DNA of 64,000 nucleotides, taken from the NCBI RefSeq assembly GCF_002845745.1, contig NZ_PIUM01000028.1:1-64000 (forward strand), in the 5' to 3' direction. Positions within the stretch are counted from its first letter, which is position 1. Every line of letters begins with the position of its first letter. Shown here piece after piece: positions 7,317-14,741 of this stretch. This stretch comes from Telmatospirillum siberiense (lineage in GTDB: Bacteria; Pseudomonadota; Alphaproteobacteria; Rhodospirillales; Magnetospirillaceae). The position numbers and the translations under genes were made by a program. Below the pieces are notes generated by a model that saw nothing but the letters and a program-made list of their open reading frames with translations, was not told the DNA's origin and ran no database searches.

Positions 7317-9215
7317 TTGTCCAATGCGGAATCGAGCATAATCCCTTCGTCATCCTCCAGCAGCGCGGTTCCCTTGAACACACCCCCTTTCCAGGATAGC
7401 GACGCAGAGTCCGGCAACCCGCTCTTCTCGCCCGAGAAGCTGTTCACGCTGGGCAACGCCCTGCAATCCCTGAACCGCGGCGACGAGGCGCTGACTTGTT
7501 ATCGCCGCTCGCTCGCCCTCGATCCGACCAGCGCCGCCGCCCAGGCCAATCTCGGCTCCGTGCTGATGCTGAAGGGCCAGGGCGGGCAGGCGATGACGGA
7601 ATTGCGCCGGGCGCTCGCCCTCGATCCGCTGTCGGCGCATATCCACGTCAATCTCGGGGATGGATATGCGGTCTGCGGGCGTCACGAGGCGGCGGCGGAC
7701 TGTTACCGGATGGCTTTGGTCCTCGAACCGCAATCGGCCGCGGCCCATTACGGGCTGGGTAATCTGCGCGCCGCCCTCGGGCATCACCGGAAAGCCTGCG
7801 GCCATTATCGGCAGGCTCTCGCGCTCCATCCCGATTTCGCCGAGGCTTACAACAATCTGGGCAACTCCCTGCAGGGACTGAAACGGGCGGACCTGGCCCT
7901 GGCCTGCCATCGCGCCGCCGTAGCACTACTGCCCGGAGATGCCAAGTCCTACAACAACCTCGGCTCGGCCTTGCAGACGCTCGGCGGTGCCGGGGAAGCG
8001 CTGGCCTGCTACCGGCGGGCGACCACCCTCGCCCCCGCCTATGCCGAGGCCCATTACAATATCGGAACCGCCCTGCTCGACACCGGCGACGCCGTCGGCG
8101 CTTACGGCGCCTTCAGACTGGCCATCGACCTGGCGCCCCGGCGCGGCTGCTTCCACCGCATGCTGGCCGAAACCGGCAAGGTCGCCCCCGACGGACCCGA
8201 CCTGCGCCGCATGGAGGATCTCGCCGCCGACATGGCGTCGCTGCCCGAAGCCGACCGGATGGAGCTGCATTTCGCGCTGAGCAAGGTCTATGCCGACGCC
8301 GGCCGCCAGGAGGACTCGTTCCGCCAAATGCTGGCCGGCAACCGGCTCAAGCGGCAAAGCCTCGTCTATGACGAAGCCGCCACTTTGCAGGCGCTGGCCC
8401 GCCTTCCCGAAATTTATACCCCCGAACTGCTGGCGCGCGAATCCAAGGCGGGCTTTTCATCCCGCCTGCCGATCTTCATCGTCGGCATGCCGCGATCGGG
8501 AACGACCTTGATCGAGCAGATTCTCGCCAGTCATCCGCAGGTTTTCGGAGCCGGCGAATTGCGCGATCTCCAGCATCTCGCCGACGAGTGGACGCGATCG
8601 AGCGGCCTGCCCCTGCCCGAGGCCGCCCCCCTGCTGCCCAAGGAGGCATGGCGCCGTCTGGGCGCCGCCTATGTGGACGCCGTGGCGCGCCGCGCGCCCG
8701 GGCATCCCCATATCGTCGACAAGATGCCCGGCAATTTCGCCCAGATCGGCCTGATCCGCCTGGCCTTGCCGGAGGCGAAAATCATCCACGCCGTCCGCGA
8801 TCCCGTCGACACATGCCTGTCCTTCTTCTCCAAGCTGTTTTCCGGGCGCCACCCCTTCGCTTACGATCTGGCCGAATTGGGCCGTTATTACCGGGCCTAC
8901 GACGCCCTGATGGCCTATTGGCGCCGGACATTGCCCACCGACGTGATGCTGGAAGTCCGCTATGAGGAGGTGGTCGCCGACATGGAGGGGCAGGCGCGAC
9001 GCATCCTGGAACATTGCGGCCTGGAATGGGATCCCCGGTGCCTCGATTTCCACCGGACCCAACGGGTGGTCCGCACCGCCAGCGCCATGCAGGTCCGCCA
9101 ACCGCTGTACGCGACCTCGGTGGGACGTTGGCACGTTTACGGCGACCTTGCCCGGCCCCTGCTCGACGCCCTGGAGGGCGTTATTATGGTCGCGCCGACC
9201 TCTTCGCCGGAGTAA
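7317..9215 (+). CDS. TPR-repeat protein with C-terminal sulfotransferase domain
   Basis: 632 residues. A Ser-rich N-terminus leads to about seven tetratricopeptide repeats (roughly residues 40-280), recurring as AxxxLGxxLxxxGxxxEAxxxYRRALxLxP. A sulfotransferase domain follows (about 380-610). It begins with FIVGMPRSGTTLIEQILASH, the 5'-phosphosulfate-binding loop for PAPS, and has AVRDPVDTCLSFF as the 3'-phosphate-binding segment. It would move sulfate from PAPS to an unknown acceptor, with the TPRs holding the acceptor or a partner. No signal peptide, so cytoplasmic. The start is uncertain: no in-frame ATG precedes the first repeat and TTG at 7317 is the best choice. Confidence 0.85.
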   Translation: MSNAESSIIPSSSSSSAVPLNTPPFQDSDAESGNPLFSPEKLFTLGNALQSLNRGDEALTCYRRSLALDPTSAAAQANLGSVLMLKGQGGQAMTELRRALALDPLSAHIHVNLGDGYAVCGRHEAAADCYRMALVLEPQSAAAHYGLGNLRAALGHHRKACGHYRQALALHPDFAEAYNNLGNSLQGLKRADLALACHRAAVALLPGDAKSYNNLGSALQTLGGAGEALACYRRATTLAPAYAEAHYNIGTALLDTGDAVGAYGAFRLAIDLAPRRGCFHRMLAETGKVAPDGPDLRRMEDLAADMASLPEADRMELHFALSKVYADAGRQEDSFRQMLAGNRLKRQSLVYDEAATLQALARLPEIYTPELLARESKAGFSSRLPIFIVGMPRSGTTLIEQILASHPQVFGAGELRDLQHLADEWTRSSGLPLPEAAPLLPKEAWRRLGAAYVDAVARRAPGHPHIVDKMPGNFAQIGLIRLALPEAKIIHAVRDPVDTCLSFFSKLFSGRHPFAYDLAELGRYYRAYDALMAYWRRTLPTDVMLEVRYEEVVADMEGQARRILEHCGLEWDPRCLDFHRTQRVVRTASAMQVRQPLYATSVGRWHVYGDLARPLLDALEGVIMVAPTSSPE

Positions 9216-9289
9216 AGTCGCGCCGACGACGCCCCTATCCCGGGGAAACGGGGGAGGGGAGAAGGCCTTGTCGGGGGAAGGAACGATCC

Positions 9290-9520
9290 ATGACCATGAG
9301 AATTACGACCGTCGCGGCCCTTGCCGCCGTTTGTCTGTTGACCGCCTGCAAAAGCGAACCGATCTATCTGCGAAACGCTGCGACCGGCGCCACCGCCCAA
9401 TGCGGCCCCTATAACCATCTGCTGACGACGACGAACACCAACGTCTCCATCCTCGAACAGAAATGCGTTTCGGCGTTGAAGGAGCAGGGATACGAACCGC
9501 TCGCGGCCCCAAAATATTGA
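9290..9520 (+). CDS. Small lipoprotein, function unknown
   Basis: 76 residues. The N-terminus is a lipoprotein signal with a hydrophobic core and lipobox LLTAC (modified Cys20), so the mature protein is only ~57 residues and membrane-anchored. It keeps YLRNAATGATAQCGPY and a second Cys in EQKCVSALKEQGYEP, a pattern of small conserved lipoproteins of unknown role in related bacteria. The two mature Cys may form a disulfide. ATG at 9290 has AAGGA about 7 bases upstream; ATG at 9296 is an alternative. Confidence 0.75.
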   Translation: MTMRITTVAALAAVCLLTACKSEPIYLRNAATGATAQCGPYNHLLTTTNTNVSILEQKCVSALKEQGYEPLAAPKY

Positions 9521-9543
9521 CGATACCGCATCGACGCCCAGTC

Positions 9544-9568
9544 CCGGTGACGTAAGACGCGTCACCGG
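9544..9568 (+). terminator. Hairpin after the lipoprotein gene
   Basis: CCGGTGACG (9544-9552) and CGTCACCGG (9560-9568) pair perfectly around a 7-base loop, 24 bases after the stop codon. There is no T-tract on the plus strand, so it may be a weak or Rho-assisted terminator or a 3' stabilising hairpin. Confidence 0.35.
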
Positions 9569-9574
9569 CCGGAT

Positions 9575-9622
9575 GACGGTCAAAAAAACACGGGCGGGAG
9601 ATGGACAACCTGGTCCCGCCCG
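9575..9622 (-). terminator. Intrinsic-type terminator facing left
   Basis: The stem CGGGCGGGA (9591-9599) / TCCCGCCCG (9614-9622) is followed on the minus strand by TG and seven Ts. That is a proper Rho-independent shape for leftward transcripts. No leftward gene is seen just to the right, so it may stop antisense transcription or terminate an unseen RNA. Confidence 0.4.
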
Positions 9623-9708
9623 CCAATATGAACAGCCACGAAGCCCCGCCGCCGCGATCATCGGTCCTGTTTAGCGAACCGAAGGCGCTCTCATCCGGAG
9701 ACTAGAAA

Positions 9709-10632
9709 ATGACGACCCGTTCCGCCCCCCTGCCCTGGCGTCACGTTACGCTGGCGGTTCTGGTCGTGGCCGTCTGGGGCACCAATTTCGTGGTCATCAG
9801 GGAAGCTCTCGACGTCCTGCCGCCGATGCTGTTCGCCACCCTCCGCTTCGCTCTGGTGGCGCTGCCGGCCATCTTCTTCCTGAAGCGCCCGGCGGCGACC
9901 TGGGGCAATCTGGCGGCCTATGGCATCCTGATCGGCGTCGGTCAGTTCGGCTTGCTCTATCTGGCCATGCAGGGACATATCTCCCCCGGCCTCGCCTCGC
10001 TGGTCGTCCAAACCCAGGTGATCTTCACCATCGGCCTTTCGATGCTGACGAGCGGCGAGCGGGTCCGCGGCTTTCAATGGCTCGCCGTGCTGCTGGCCTG
10101 TGCCGGCATCGGCCTGATCGGCCTGCATGCCAACGGCTCGGTCACCCCGTTCGGGCTGGCTCTGGTGCTGGGCGCCGCCCTGTCCTGGGCCGGCGGCAAT
10201 CTGGTGGCGCGGCGCAACGGCCGGATCAATATGCTGGCCTATGTGGTGTGGGCGAGCCCGTTTTCGCTGCCACCGCTTCTCATCCTGTCGCTCGCCCTCG
10301 AAGGGTGGCCGGCCATCGCCGCCGGCCTCGTTCAGGCCGGTCCGGGAACCTGGGCGGCGGTCCTCTGGCAGTCGGTCGGCAACACCATGTTCGGATACGC
10401 CCTGTGGGCCTGGCTGCTGGCCCGGCATCCGGCCGCCAGCGTCAGCCCGATGGCCCTCATGGTACCGGTGTTCGGCATGGGCGCCTCGGCCCTATGGCTG
10501 AACGAACCCCTGCAGCCCTGGAAATTGGCCGCCGCCGCGCTGGTGCTGAGCGGCTTGGCCCTCAATTTCTTCTGGCCGCTGGTGGCGGCGCGCAGAACCT
10601 CCGCCGGGATGGCGGCTCAGCCAAGCGAGTAA
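9709..10632 (+). CDS. EamA/DMT-family inner-membrane transporter
   Basis: 307 residues with about ten hydrophobic segments arranged as two EamA repeats (roughly residues 10-140 and 150-290), the layout of drug/metabolite transporters such as the amino-acid exporter EamA. The segment VVAVWGTNFVVIREAL at the start and LNEPLQPWKLAAAALVLSGL near the end are characteristic. The substrate cannot be told from sequence. ATG at 9709 follows GGAGACTAGAAA. It faces the remnant cupin gene convergently. Confidence 0.88.
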   Translation: MTTRSAPLPWRHVTLAVLVVAVWGTNFVVIREALDVLPPMLFATLRFALVALPAIFFLKRPAATWGNLAAYGILIGVGQFGLLYLAMQGHISPGLASLVVQTQVIFTIGLSMLTSGERVRGFQWLAVLLACAGIGLIGLHANGSVTPFGLALVLGAALSWAGGNLVARRNGRINMLAYVVWASPFSLPPLLILSLALEGWPAIAAGLVQAGPGTWAAVLWQSVGNTMFGYALWAWLLARHPAASVSPMALMVPVFGMGASALWLNEPLQPWKLAAAALVLSGLALNFFWPLVAARRTSAGMAAQPSE

Positions 10633-10639
10633 CGGCTCC

Positions 10640-10835
10640 CCCCTCATAGGGCGAACCGTCCTTGTGGAGGATCTTCCACTGCCCCTCCGATGTGCGTGCC
10701 AACGCGATGTCGTCGTCAGGGTAGGAAACGGCGTCCCCCGCAGTGCGGTCGCCGATCTCCAGATAGAGGACATCGGCCCCGGTTTTGTTGACGAGATGAT
10801 GGGCGTCGCCCGCGGCGGAACCGATGAGGCTGCCA
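10640..10835 (-). pseudogene. Remnant of a cupin-domain protein (C-terminal piece)
   Basis: Within a longer open frame (10562-10960), the part encoding GDAHHLVNKTGADVLYLEIGD, then YPDDDIALA and HKDGSPY, matches the C-terminal part of small cupin proteins. The N-terminal half of the barrel is absent, upstream residues are low-complexity, and the frame runs on past the usual end into the EamA gene. This points to a decayed gene fragment. Confidence 0.55.
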
Positions 10836-11001
10836 GAGATTGCTTCCGCACTTGGAGCCGCGCTCGTTCGCGGCGATGGTTCGCCGGAAGTCGAGATCTC
10901 AGGCGTAGCAGGCATCGAGGAAGCGGGCCCCGACCAGACTACTTTCCGACCGCCCTGCAACGAGACAGCGGCGGCATTGCCGGATTGAATGCCAGCGACG
11001 G

Positions 11002-11712
11002 TCAGTCGACGGGATAGTGCCGGGGTCGCAATCCGGCGTGGAACCAGTTTACCAAGGTGACGGCATCAAAAACAGGAAGCCCGAAACGGTCGCTGATCGC
11101 CGCCGAAAACGGAGCAAGATTAGTGCATTCACTGACGATGGCGCCGATGTTCGGTCGAGACCGCAGCAGCGCTTCGGTGGTGGCCAGAACCTCGTCGCGG
11201 AGGATTTCGTAGGCCACCGTGTCGTCCCCCTCCTTGATCGAGCGGACGAATTCGGACTGCGGCGGCATGCCCGCAACCGGCGTATCGGGAGCAATCCCGA
11301 CCGCCTCCAGATAGGGGCCGTTAAGGGCGCTTCCGTCATAGGTCAGGATGCCGATCTCCTGTCGGGATGACAGCAACCGCTTGACCATAGGCACTTGCAG
11401 CAGGCTGCTGGTGGCCACGGGGACGCCGCAGAATTCCGCCAGTTCACGCTGATAGATGGATAGAAAACCGCAGGTAGTCGCGATCCCGTCGACGCCGCTT
11501 TCGATCAATTCCACCGCTGCCCGCTTGAAAGGCTCCAGAAGGCCGGCATTGTGCAGATCCGTCATGCGGGCGGGGACCGCCTCGCTGACGATGCGGTACT
11601 GAACGGGAAAAGACCAAGTCCCGGCGTGGCCGATATCGCCGGGAAACCGTCGAAAATGCGTTTTCACCATCAGAATGCCGACGGAGACCCCGTAAAAGGT
11701 CTTTTTGGTCAT
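11002..11712 (-). CDS. Asp/Glu/hydantoin racemase-family protein
   Basis: 236 residues from MTKKTFYGVSVG. The protein has the two-domain racemase fold with the two catalytic cysteines expected of cofactor-independent amino-acid racemases: Cys81 in ATTCGFLS and Cys196 in VSECTNLAPF. It would invert or isomerise an amino-acid-like substrate in the cytoplasm; the exact substrate is not evident. The start at 11712 has GAGGGGAAGGGA upstream; the frame is open to 11790 but that extension has no family resemblance. It is the last gene of a leftward set with the AhpD-like and MetQ-like genes, which suggests a shared pathway. Confidence 0.82.
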   Translation of the reverse strand: MTKKTFYGVSVGILMVKTHFRRFPGDIGHAGTWSFPVQYRIVSEAVPARMTDLHNAGLLEPFKRAAVELIESGVDGIATTCGFLSIYQRELAEFCGVPVATSSLLQVPMVKRLLSSRQEIGILTYDGSALNGPYLEAVGIAPDTPVAGMPPQSEFVRSIKEGDDTVAYEILRDEVLATTEALLRSRPNIGAIVSECTNLAPFSAAISDRFGLPVFDAVTLVNWFHAGLRPRHYPVD

Positions 11713-11796
11713 GAAACGTCCCTTCCCCTCCAGGGCCTTGTCCGGAAATGACGCCGTTATTTCCGGACAACCGCTAAAAACCTCACGCATCAGGCA

Positions 11797-12321
11797 TCAG
11801 GCATCCTGATAACCTTGGAGATAGTCGTCCAGATCGATTTCGAGAACACTGTTGAAGATGTTGGTCGCGACCATGGTCCCCGCGAAGGCGACGAGCGTAA
11901 CGATGCCGGCTTCGTCAAAATGCTGTCGCAGTCGGGCCTGCGTTTCCTGCGGCAGCGCTCTCTCCCCGCGCCCGATGGCACCGCCGATATCGATCAGGAT
12001 CTTCTCGACCGCTGTCGGCTCAAAATCCTTGGGATCGATACCGGATTCGCGCAAAAGCCGGCGAAAAAAAGTCGAGCAGAGCAGGCAATCGGATCCCGAG
12101 GAGATGGCGTAGGCAAAGATATTGAAGGCGCGCTCGCCGACCAGCTGCCTCGTCGCCAGTTGCAGGGCGTAGAACTCCTTGTAAGTCCGATAGGCCGGCA
12201 AGGAATGCAAAATAGCCCGCTTCATATTGGTGACCTGCCCGACGCGGGTCACCTCGTCCTGAAAGGCCTGACGCCGCTGATCGTCCAGACGATCGGGATC
12301 GACAGGAGAAATGATGCTCAT
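11797..12321 (-). CDS. Carboxymuconolactone decarboxylase/AhpD-like protein
   Basis: 174 residues, all-helical CMD/AhpD-type protein. The CxxC pair is present at Cys79/Cys82 (SDCLLCSTFF), but the histidine that normally follows four residues later in the peroxidase relay (CxxCxxxH) is Phe. A typical AhpD peroxidase mechanism is therefore doubtful, and a CxxC-based redox or lyase-like role is possible. The gene is between the racemase-like and MetQ-like genes (84 and 21 bases away) and probably co-transcribed. Confidence 0.78.
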   Translation of the reverse strand: MSIISPVDPDRLDDQRRQAFQDEVTRVGQVTNMKRAILHSLPAYRTYKEFYALQLATRQLVGERAFNIFAYAISSGSDCLLCSTFFRRLLRESGIDPKDFEPTAVEKILIDIGGAIGRGERALPQETQARLRQHFDEAGIVTLVAFAGTMVATNIFNSVLEIDLDDYLQGYQDA

Positions 12322-12342
12322 GAAAAGCGCCTCTGCGAAAGG

Positions 12343-13149
12343 TCACCAGGCCGGAATTACCGTCCCGTTGAAGCGGGTGAGAATGAGTGTTTTGATCGCA
12401 TCGGATTCGAATATCTCTATGAAACGCCGGATCCTGGGATCGTCCTTCCGGTCCGCACGCGCCGACCAGACGATCGCCCATTGCGAGGTCTTGTCCTCCA
12501 GAGCCAACGCCGTCTTGGGATTGAGGCCGGCCAGCACTCCCTTGTTCAGGGTGACCACGCCGGCGCCGAGATCCGTCAAGACGCGGGGAAGCTGAACCTC
12601 GTCCAGAAGCAGGATATCGAGCCTCCTGGGATTCTCGACGATGTCCGCGACACCGGCCGTCAGCGATTGCGGGTCCCTGAGCGTGATGAGACCTTCTCGC
12701 TGCAAAAGCACCAAGGCGCGAGCCTCATTCGCCGGATCGTTGGGAATGCCGATCTTGGCTCCGGCCGGTATTTCCGCGATGGATTTGTAGCGAGCGGAAT
12801 AGACGCCGGCCGGGGCCACGAAACTGGGCTTGATCGAGACGATGTCGTACTTCCTCGATTCGTTCTGTCGCTGCATGTAGGGGACATGCTGGAAATTGGA
12901 AACGTCGATGTCGCCGGCCTGGGTCGCCTCGTTGATCTGGGTCGGTTCAGTGAATTCGGTTACCTGCACCGGAAATCCCTGGGCATTGGCAAGTTTCGCG
13001 GCCTCCTGCAGGAAATCGCTGAAGGGACCCGGCGATGCCCCAACGCGCAAGGGCTGTTCGGCCGCATGGGCGCTCGTGCCGCAAGCGATCAGCGCAATGG
13101 CCGCCAGGACGGACCGAAGAGCGGCGACGAACGATATGTTTGGTTTCAT
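12343..13149 (-). CDS. MetQ/NlpA-family ABC transporter substrate-binding protein
   Basis: 268 residues. The N-terminus is a secretion signal with either a lipobox (LIAC) or a signal peptidase I site (AHA-AE). The rest is the NlpA/MetQ binding fold: LRVGASPGPFSDFL, then NFQHVPYM and GIPNDPANEARALVLL, segments that line the ligand cleft. Family members bind methionine or other amino acids in the periplasm for a MetNI-type transporter. No metN or metI gene is in the window, so it must borrow a transporter or be a sensor. It is divergent from the oxidase operon, which suggests the ligand is the oxidase's substrate (inference). Confidence 0.88.
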   Translation of the reverse strand: MKPNISFVAALRSVLAAIALIACGTSAHAAEQPLRVGASPGPFSDFLQEAAKLANAQGFPVQVTEFTEPTQINEATQAGDIDVSNFQHVPYMQRQNESRKYDIVSIKPSFVAPAGVYSARYKSIAEIPAGAKIGIPNDPANEARALVLLQREGLITLRDPQSLTAGVADIVENPRRLDILLLDEVQLPRVLTDLGAGVVTLNKGVLAGLNPKTALALEDKTSQWAIVWSARADRKDDPRIRRFIEIFESDAIKTLILTRFNGTVIPAW

Positions 13150-13297
13150 GGCGAATCCGAACCTTTTTATAGGCTGCCCGGTGACAAATCAGGGATTTAT
13201 GTGGAAACAAAAATATATAAACGTTATTTTGTGTCAAATTTTTTAATTAACATATTAACTTTGTTGATTTTGCTCGAATGATCCGGGTCCGTGAAAA
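13150..13297. promoter_or_regulatory. AT-rich divergent promoter region
   Basis: The gap between the leftward MetQ-like gene and the rightward oxidase operon has an unusually AT-rich core at about 13190-13275, including TTTTTTAATTAACATATTAAC. It probably holds both promoters and an operator. No single -35/-10 pair stands out. Confidence 0.5.
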
Positions 13298-14470
13298 TTG
13301 AAGGAAGCAAGTCTCAGCCGGGTAACCAAGGGAAGGAACACCCCCCCGGATCACCGAAGCCATGATGTGCTCGTCGTGGGGGCCGGACTGATCGGCGCCA
13401 GCATCGCTTACGGATTGGCCAGGCAGGGGGTGAACGTTTGCGTGCTCGATGAGGGCGATGTCGCCCTGCGCGCCAGCCGAGGCAATTTCGGTTTGATTTG
13501 GGTCCAAGGAAAGGGCCTGGGCGCTCCCGCCTATGCCCGCTGGACCCGGCGTTCGGCCGGCCTGTGGCGGCAATTTCTTACCGATCTGACCGATATTTCA
13601 GGCATCGCGGTGCCCTTCGAGCAGAGGGGCGGCGTCGAGCTCTGCCAGACCGAACAGGAACTGGCAAACCGGCTGAACCAGATGGAACAACTGTCCGCCG
13701 AGGCCCGGGACTTGGGCTTTGCCTATGAACGGCTCGACGCGGAAGGTTTGCGGCGCCATTTTCCGGGCATCGCCGCCGATGTGGCCGGAGGCGTCTTCAC
13801 GCCCTATGACGGACATGTCGATCCCCTGCGCCTGCTTTCCGCCTTGCACACCGCCCTCGCCCGGTTGGGAGTCCCGGTCCGCTCCCACGCCGGCGTTGTC
13901 GGCCTGCGCGCCCTCGACCACGGCGGCTATGTCGCCGAAACCTCGTCGGGCGGCGTCGAGGCGGCCCAACTGGTGCTCGCCGCCGGACTGGGTACTCGCT
14001 CCGTCGCGGAACAACTGGGCGTGGCCGTCCCCCTGCACCCCATCCGCGGACAGGTTCTGATCACCGAGCGTCTGGCCCCGGCATTCGGGTTGCCCACCAG
14101 CATCGTCAGGCAGACCGCCGATGGCACCGTGCAGATCGGCAGTTCCCAGGAGGATGTGGGATTCGATACCGGAACCCGGCCCGAGGTGCTGGCCGCGATC
14201 GCCCGGAAGGCCATCCGTTTCTTCCCGTTTCTGAAAAAGGTCCAGGTTGTCCGGGCATGGGGCGCCTTGCGGATCATGAGCCCCGACGGCCTTCCGATTT
14301 ACGACAGCCCCGCCGACCACCCCGGATGTTTCATCATCAGTTGCCACAGCGGCGTGACATTGAGCCCTGTCCACGCCCTCGTCCTCGCGCCGGCGATCGC
14401 CGGCGGCTTGCTTCCCGACGGTCTTCGGACCTTCCAACTGGAGCGCTTCCATGTTTCGCCCCCGGTCTGA
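13298..14470 (+). CDS. FAD-dependent amine oxidase/dehydrogenase, DAO family (HcnC/OoxB-like)
   Basis: 390 residues. It begins with a dinucleotide-binding fold (VVGAGLIGASIAYGLARQG) typical of the DAO family (D-amino-acid, glycine and sarcosine oxidases), with the C-terminal substrate domain closing at about residue 370. With the next two genes it forms the three-subunit arrangement of hydrogen cyanide synthase (HcnABC), opine oxidases and D-hydroxyproline dehydrogenase. This subunit would oxidise the C-N bond. The only start that keeps the FAD motif is TTG at 13298; a stop codon lies two codons upstream in frame. It overlaps the next gene by 20 bases. Confidence 0.85.
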   Translation: MKEASLSRVTKGRNTPPDHRSHDVLVVGAGLIGASIAYGLARQGVNVCVLDEGDVALRASRGNFGLIWVQGKGLGAPAYARWTRRSAGLWRQFLTDLTDISGIAVPFEQRGGVELCQTEQELANRLNQMEQLSAEARDLGFAYERLDAEGLRRHFPGIAADVAGGVFTPYDGHVDPLRLLSALHTALARLGVPVRSHAGVVGLRALDHGGYVAETSSGGVEAAQLVLAAGLGTRSVAEQLGVAVPLHPIRGQVLITERLAPAFGLPTSIVRQTADGTVQIGSSQEDVGFDTGTRPEVLAAIARKAIRFFPFLKKVQVVRAWGALRIMSPDGLPIYDSPADHPGCFIISCHSGVTLSPVHALVLAPAIAGGLLPDGLRTFQLERFHVSPPV

Positions 14471-14741
14471 GACCGTTCCGACCGTCACGGTCATCATCAA
14501 TTCCCGGCCGGTTCCCGTTCCCCTCGGCAGCACCGCCGCCGCCGCCCTGCTGGCCGGCGGGAGCAATGTTTCCGGGTCAACCGGTGATGATCGTCCTCGC
14601 GGCCCTTTTTGTCTGATGGGCGCCTGTTTCGGCTGCCGAGTCACCATCGACGGAGAATCCGGCAGGCGCGCCTGCATGACGTCCGTCCAGGATGGCATGC
14701 GGATCGACTTCGATACGCTCGCCCGAAAGGACCTCCCATGA
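14451..14741 (+). CDS. 2Fe-2S ferredoxin-like subunit (HcnA/OoxA-N-like)
   Basis: 96 residues. A ferredoxin-type fold with the cysteine set CLMGACFGCRV and the later RRACMTS, four cysteines for one [2Fe-2S] cluster, as in the small subunit of HcnABC and related dehydrogenases. It would relay electrons between the two flavin subunits. The ATG at 14451 lies inside the end of the preceding gene, with GGAG eight bases upstream. Its stop overlaps the next start as ATGA. Confidence 0.85.
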   Translation: MFRPRSETVPTVTVIINSRPVPVPLGSTAAAALLAGGSNVSGSTGDDRPRGPFCLMGACFGCRVTIDGESGRRACMTSVQDGMRIDFDTLARKDLP

